Source of the DNA: CADEED01 sp041395625
GTDB lineage: Bacteria > Pseudomonadota > Gammaproteobacteria > Steroidobacterales > Steroidobacteraceae
Assembly (NCBI GenBank): GCA_041395625.1
Contig: JAWLAE010000001.1
Span: 744,001-808,000, forward strand
Direction: 5' to 3'
Length of the DNA stretch: 64,000 nt
This document shows positions 62,545-64,000 of the stretch, piece after piece. Within the stretch, counting starts at the first letter, position 1. Every line of letters begins with the position of its first letter. Under the pieces are notes generated by a model that saw only the letters and a program-made list of their open reading frames with translations, did not search any database and was not told the origin of the DNA. Position numbers and translations under genes: made by a program.

Positions 62545-63871
62545 GGTAACGCACAGTCCAGCTTCCGGCAATGCGGGCGTGCGTCTGGTTACGCCGCAGG
62601 AGACCCAGGCGATCGTCGCCAAGAGCCTGCGACGGCGCTATTGGGCCGAGCGACGGTTCCGCGCCTATGGTGCAGCGGCCGTCCTGTTGGGCGTGTTGTT
62701 CGTGCTGTTCCTGTTCACGACTATCTTTTCCAATGGCGTCGGAGCCTTTCAGCAGGCCCAGATCCAGCTGGATGTTTTCTACGATCCAGAGCTGATCGAT
62801 CCGGCGGGCACGCGTGCCGCAGACGACTTAGCGGTGGCGGACTACGGCGCGATCCTGCGTGCGTCATTGCAGAAGGAGTTTCCCGAGGTTGCCGGTCGTC
62901 GCGACAAGCGCGAACTTGCGCGGTTGTTGAGCTCGAGCGCGCCGTTCGTTCTGCAAGAGCGCGTGCAGGCCAACCCGGCTCTCATCGGTACTCGCGACAC
63001 GCTGTGGGTCATCGCGAGCGACGCAGTCGATCTGATGAAGAAGGAGAAGATCGATCGCAGCTTGCCGGCCGAGCAGCGGCCGCTGTCGGATCAGCAGCTC
63101 GCCTGGTTCGACGCGCTCACCGAGCGCGGGGATCTCGAGCTCAAGTTCAACCGGACGTTCTTCACGACAGGTGATTCGCGCGATCCGGAGAATGCGGGTG
63201 TGTGGGGAGCCGTCATGGGCTCCGTATTTATGCTGTTGCTGACGTTGTTGCTGTCGTTTCCAATCGGCGTTGCGACCGCGATCTACCTGGAGGAGTTCGC
63301 GCCGCGCAATCGCTGGACCGACCTGGTCGAGGTGAACATCAATAATCTCGCCGCAGTACCGTCCATCGTATTTGGTCTGCTCGGTCTCGCAGTGTTCATC
63401 AATTTCTTCGGGCTGCCGCGTTCCGCGCCGCTCGTTGGCGCGTTGGTACTGACATTGTTGACGTTGCCGACGATCATCATCGCCTCGCGAGCGGCGATCA
63501 AGTCGGTGCCGCCGTCGATCCGCGAGGCGGCGCTCGGCATGGGTGCGTCCAAGATCCAGACCGTGGCGCATCACGTCCTGCCGTTGGCCTTGCCGGGCAT
63601 GCTGACCGGCACCATCATCGGGATGGCGCGTGCGCTCGGCGAGAGTGCGCCGCTGCTGATGATAGGTATGGTCGCTTTCATCGTCGATGTGCCGCAGGGA
63701 TTCACTGATCCGTCGACGGTCCTGCCGGTGCAGATCTACCTGTGGTCGGATAGTCCCGAGCGGGGCTTCGTCGAGAAGACCTCTGGTGCGATTATCGTGC
63801 TCCTGGCATTCCTCGTCGTGATGAATGCTGCGGCGGTCATTCTGCGTAACAAGTTCGAAAAACGGTGGTAG
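62528..63871 (+). CDS. pstA: Phosphate ABC transporter permease PstA (long form)
   Basis: This 447-residue permease has an N-terminal helix, a DUF3333-like periplasmic domain (about 60-220) and the permease core, with NNLAAVPSIVFGLLGLAVF and the EAA loop REAALGMGASKIQTVAHHVLPLALPG. Such long forms occur with long PstC in many gammaproteobacteria. The start is the GTG at 62528; the upstream frame is inside pstC. Confidence 0.93.
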   Translation: MNSTSEVTHSPASGNAGVRLVTPQETQAIVAKSLRRRYWAERRFRAYGAAAVLLGVLFVLFLFTTIFSNGVGAFQQAQIQLDVFYDPELIDPAGTRAADDLAVADYGAILRASLQKEFPEVAGRRDKRELARLLSSSAPFVLQERVQANPALIGTRDTLWVIASDAVDLMKKEKIDRSLPAEQRPLSDQQLAWFDALTERGDLELKFNRTFFTTGDSRDPENAGVWGAVMGSVFMLLLTLLLSFPIGVATAIYLEEFAPRNRWTDLVEVNINNLAAVPSIVFGLLGLAVFINFFGLPRSAPLVGALVLTLLTLPTIIIASRAAIKSVPPSIREAALGMGASKIQTVAHHVLPLALPGMLTGTIIGMARALGESAPLLMIGMVAFIVDVPQGFTDPSTVLPVQIYLWSDSPERGFVEKTSGAIIVLLAFLVVMNAAAVILRNKFEKRW

Positions 63872-63876
63872 AGAAA

Positions 63877-64000
63877 ATGGCAAGTGTGCAGACCGAGCGG
63901 ACCTCGACCCCACGGGCCGGCGCACGTCAGCCGGCGGTGTCGCTGGTAACCGAGCGAGGCAAGACCGTCGGCACGACTGCCGTGGAAAACGCGATATTCA
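63877..64000 (+). CDS. pstB: Phosphate ABC transporter ATP-binding protein PstB (N-terminal 41 codons, cut by window end)
   Basis: The frame opens with ATG five bases after the pstA stop (GAGA before it) and runs to the window end. The visible part is an unstructured Thr/Arg-rich start followed by ERGKTVG and VENAIF, reached before the Walker A. Identity rests mainly on its position after pstSCA. Confidence 0.75.
   Translation, partial: MASVQTERTSTPRAGARQPAVSLVTERGKTVGTTAVENAIF

Noticed and set aside
1..64000. Recurring GTTAG/CTAAC pentamer, often creating rare TTA leucine codons
   Set aside because: It draws the eye because other TTA/TAA contexts are scarce, but a rough count by eye does not exceed what base composition predicts, so I do not claim an uptake or methylation signal.
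1..64000. CRISPR arrays, insertion sequences, prophage or attachment sites
   Set aside because: No repeat-spacer pattern, transposase, integrase or phage protein was recognised in any frame.

Overview
The window is a high-GC chromosomal segment of a gammaproteobacterium. tsaB, yoaA, phoBRU, dsbB, dapE, dusA, srkA and GTP-dependent pckG are gammaproteobacterial housekeeping genes. The TonB receptor of the Xanthomonas/Caulobacter type, the GTP- rather than ATP-dependent PEP carboxykinase and many secreted proteins suggest a free-living polymer degrader near Xanthomonadales/Nevskiales/Steroidobacteraceae. That placement is inference. No rRNA, tRNA, CRISPR array, insertion sequence or phage gene was seen.

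Layout. 1-2.9 kb: end of srkA, then a secreted HExxH lipoprotein followed by a small lipoprotein. 3-9.4 kb: a 1209-residue PAS/GAF/GGDEF/EAL protein, an SDR-fold gene carrying the full halohydrin dehalogenase signature (minus strand), and a zinc-type CDF transporter with ZntB. 9.4-12.8 kb (minus): a second copy of the HExxH-lipoprotein/small-lipoprotein pair, with four Ig-like repeats added. 12.9-17.3 kb: NmrA-type reductase divergent from an AraC regulator, then a Rieske oxygenase with a flavin monooxygenase. 17.3-22.1 kb: slipin/NfeD pair, an abgT remnant, a secreted amidohydrolase and a Tat-exported DUF1838 protein.

22.2-35.1 kb is a complete alginate-use island of visibly lower GC. A TonB receptor (minus) faces PL6 lyase, PL17 oligoalginate lyase, kdgF, a hexuronate-type MFS carrier, a DEH-reductase-type SDR, kdgK, a FadR-type GntR regulator and eda. 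The genes cover import across the outer membrane, depolymerisation to unsaturated monouronate, conversion to DEH, reduction to KDG, phosphorylation, and cleavage to pyruvate and glyceraldehyde 3-phosphate. GATTGG-type sites lie in both divergent promoters and before the regulator gene.

35.2-42 kb: alpha/beta hydrolase, dusA, an M28 peptidase, a class III cyclase fused to an FHA domain, and pckG. 42.2-51 kb: a four-gene secreted/surface locus. Two paralogous DUF11-type proteins and one short DUF11 protein precede a 1964-residue protein with DUF11, OmpA and a large predicted C-terminal beta-barrel. The locus sits behind a perfect TGTGA-N6-TCACA site placed as in a class II CRP promoter. This is the best candidate for an undescribed system.

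51-64 kb: yoaA-tsaB, phoB-phoR-phoU-dsbB, dapE (minus), then a porin and pstS-pstC-pstA-pstB (pstB cut by the window end). The porin and pstS each have a 7-4-7 Pho box exactly 10 bp before a -10-like hexamer, which places the porin in the phosphate-starvation regulon.
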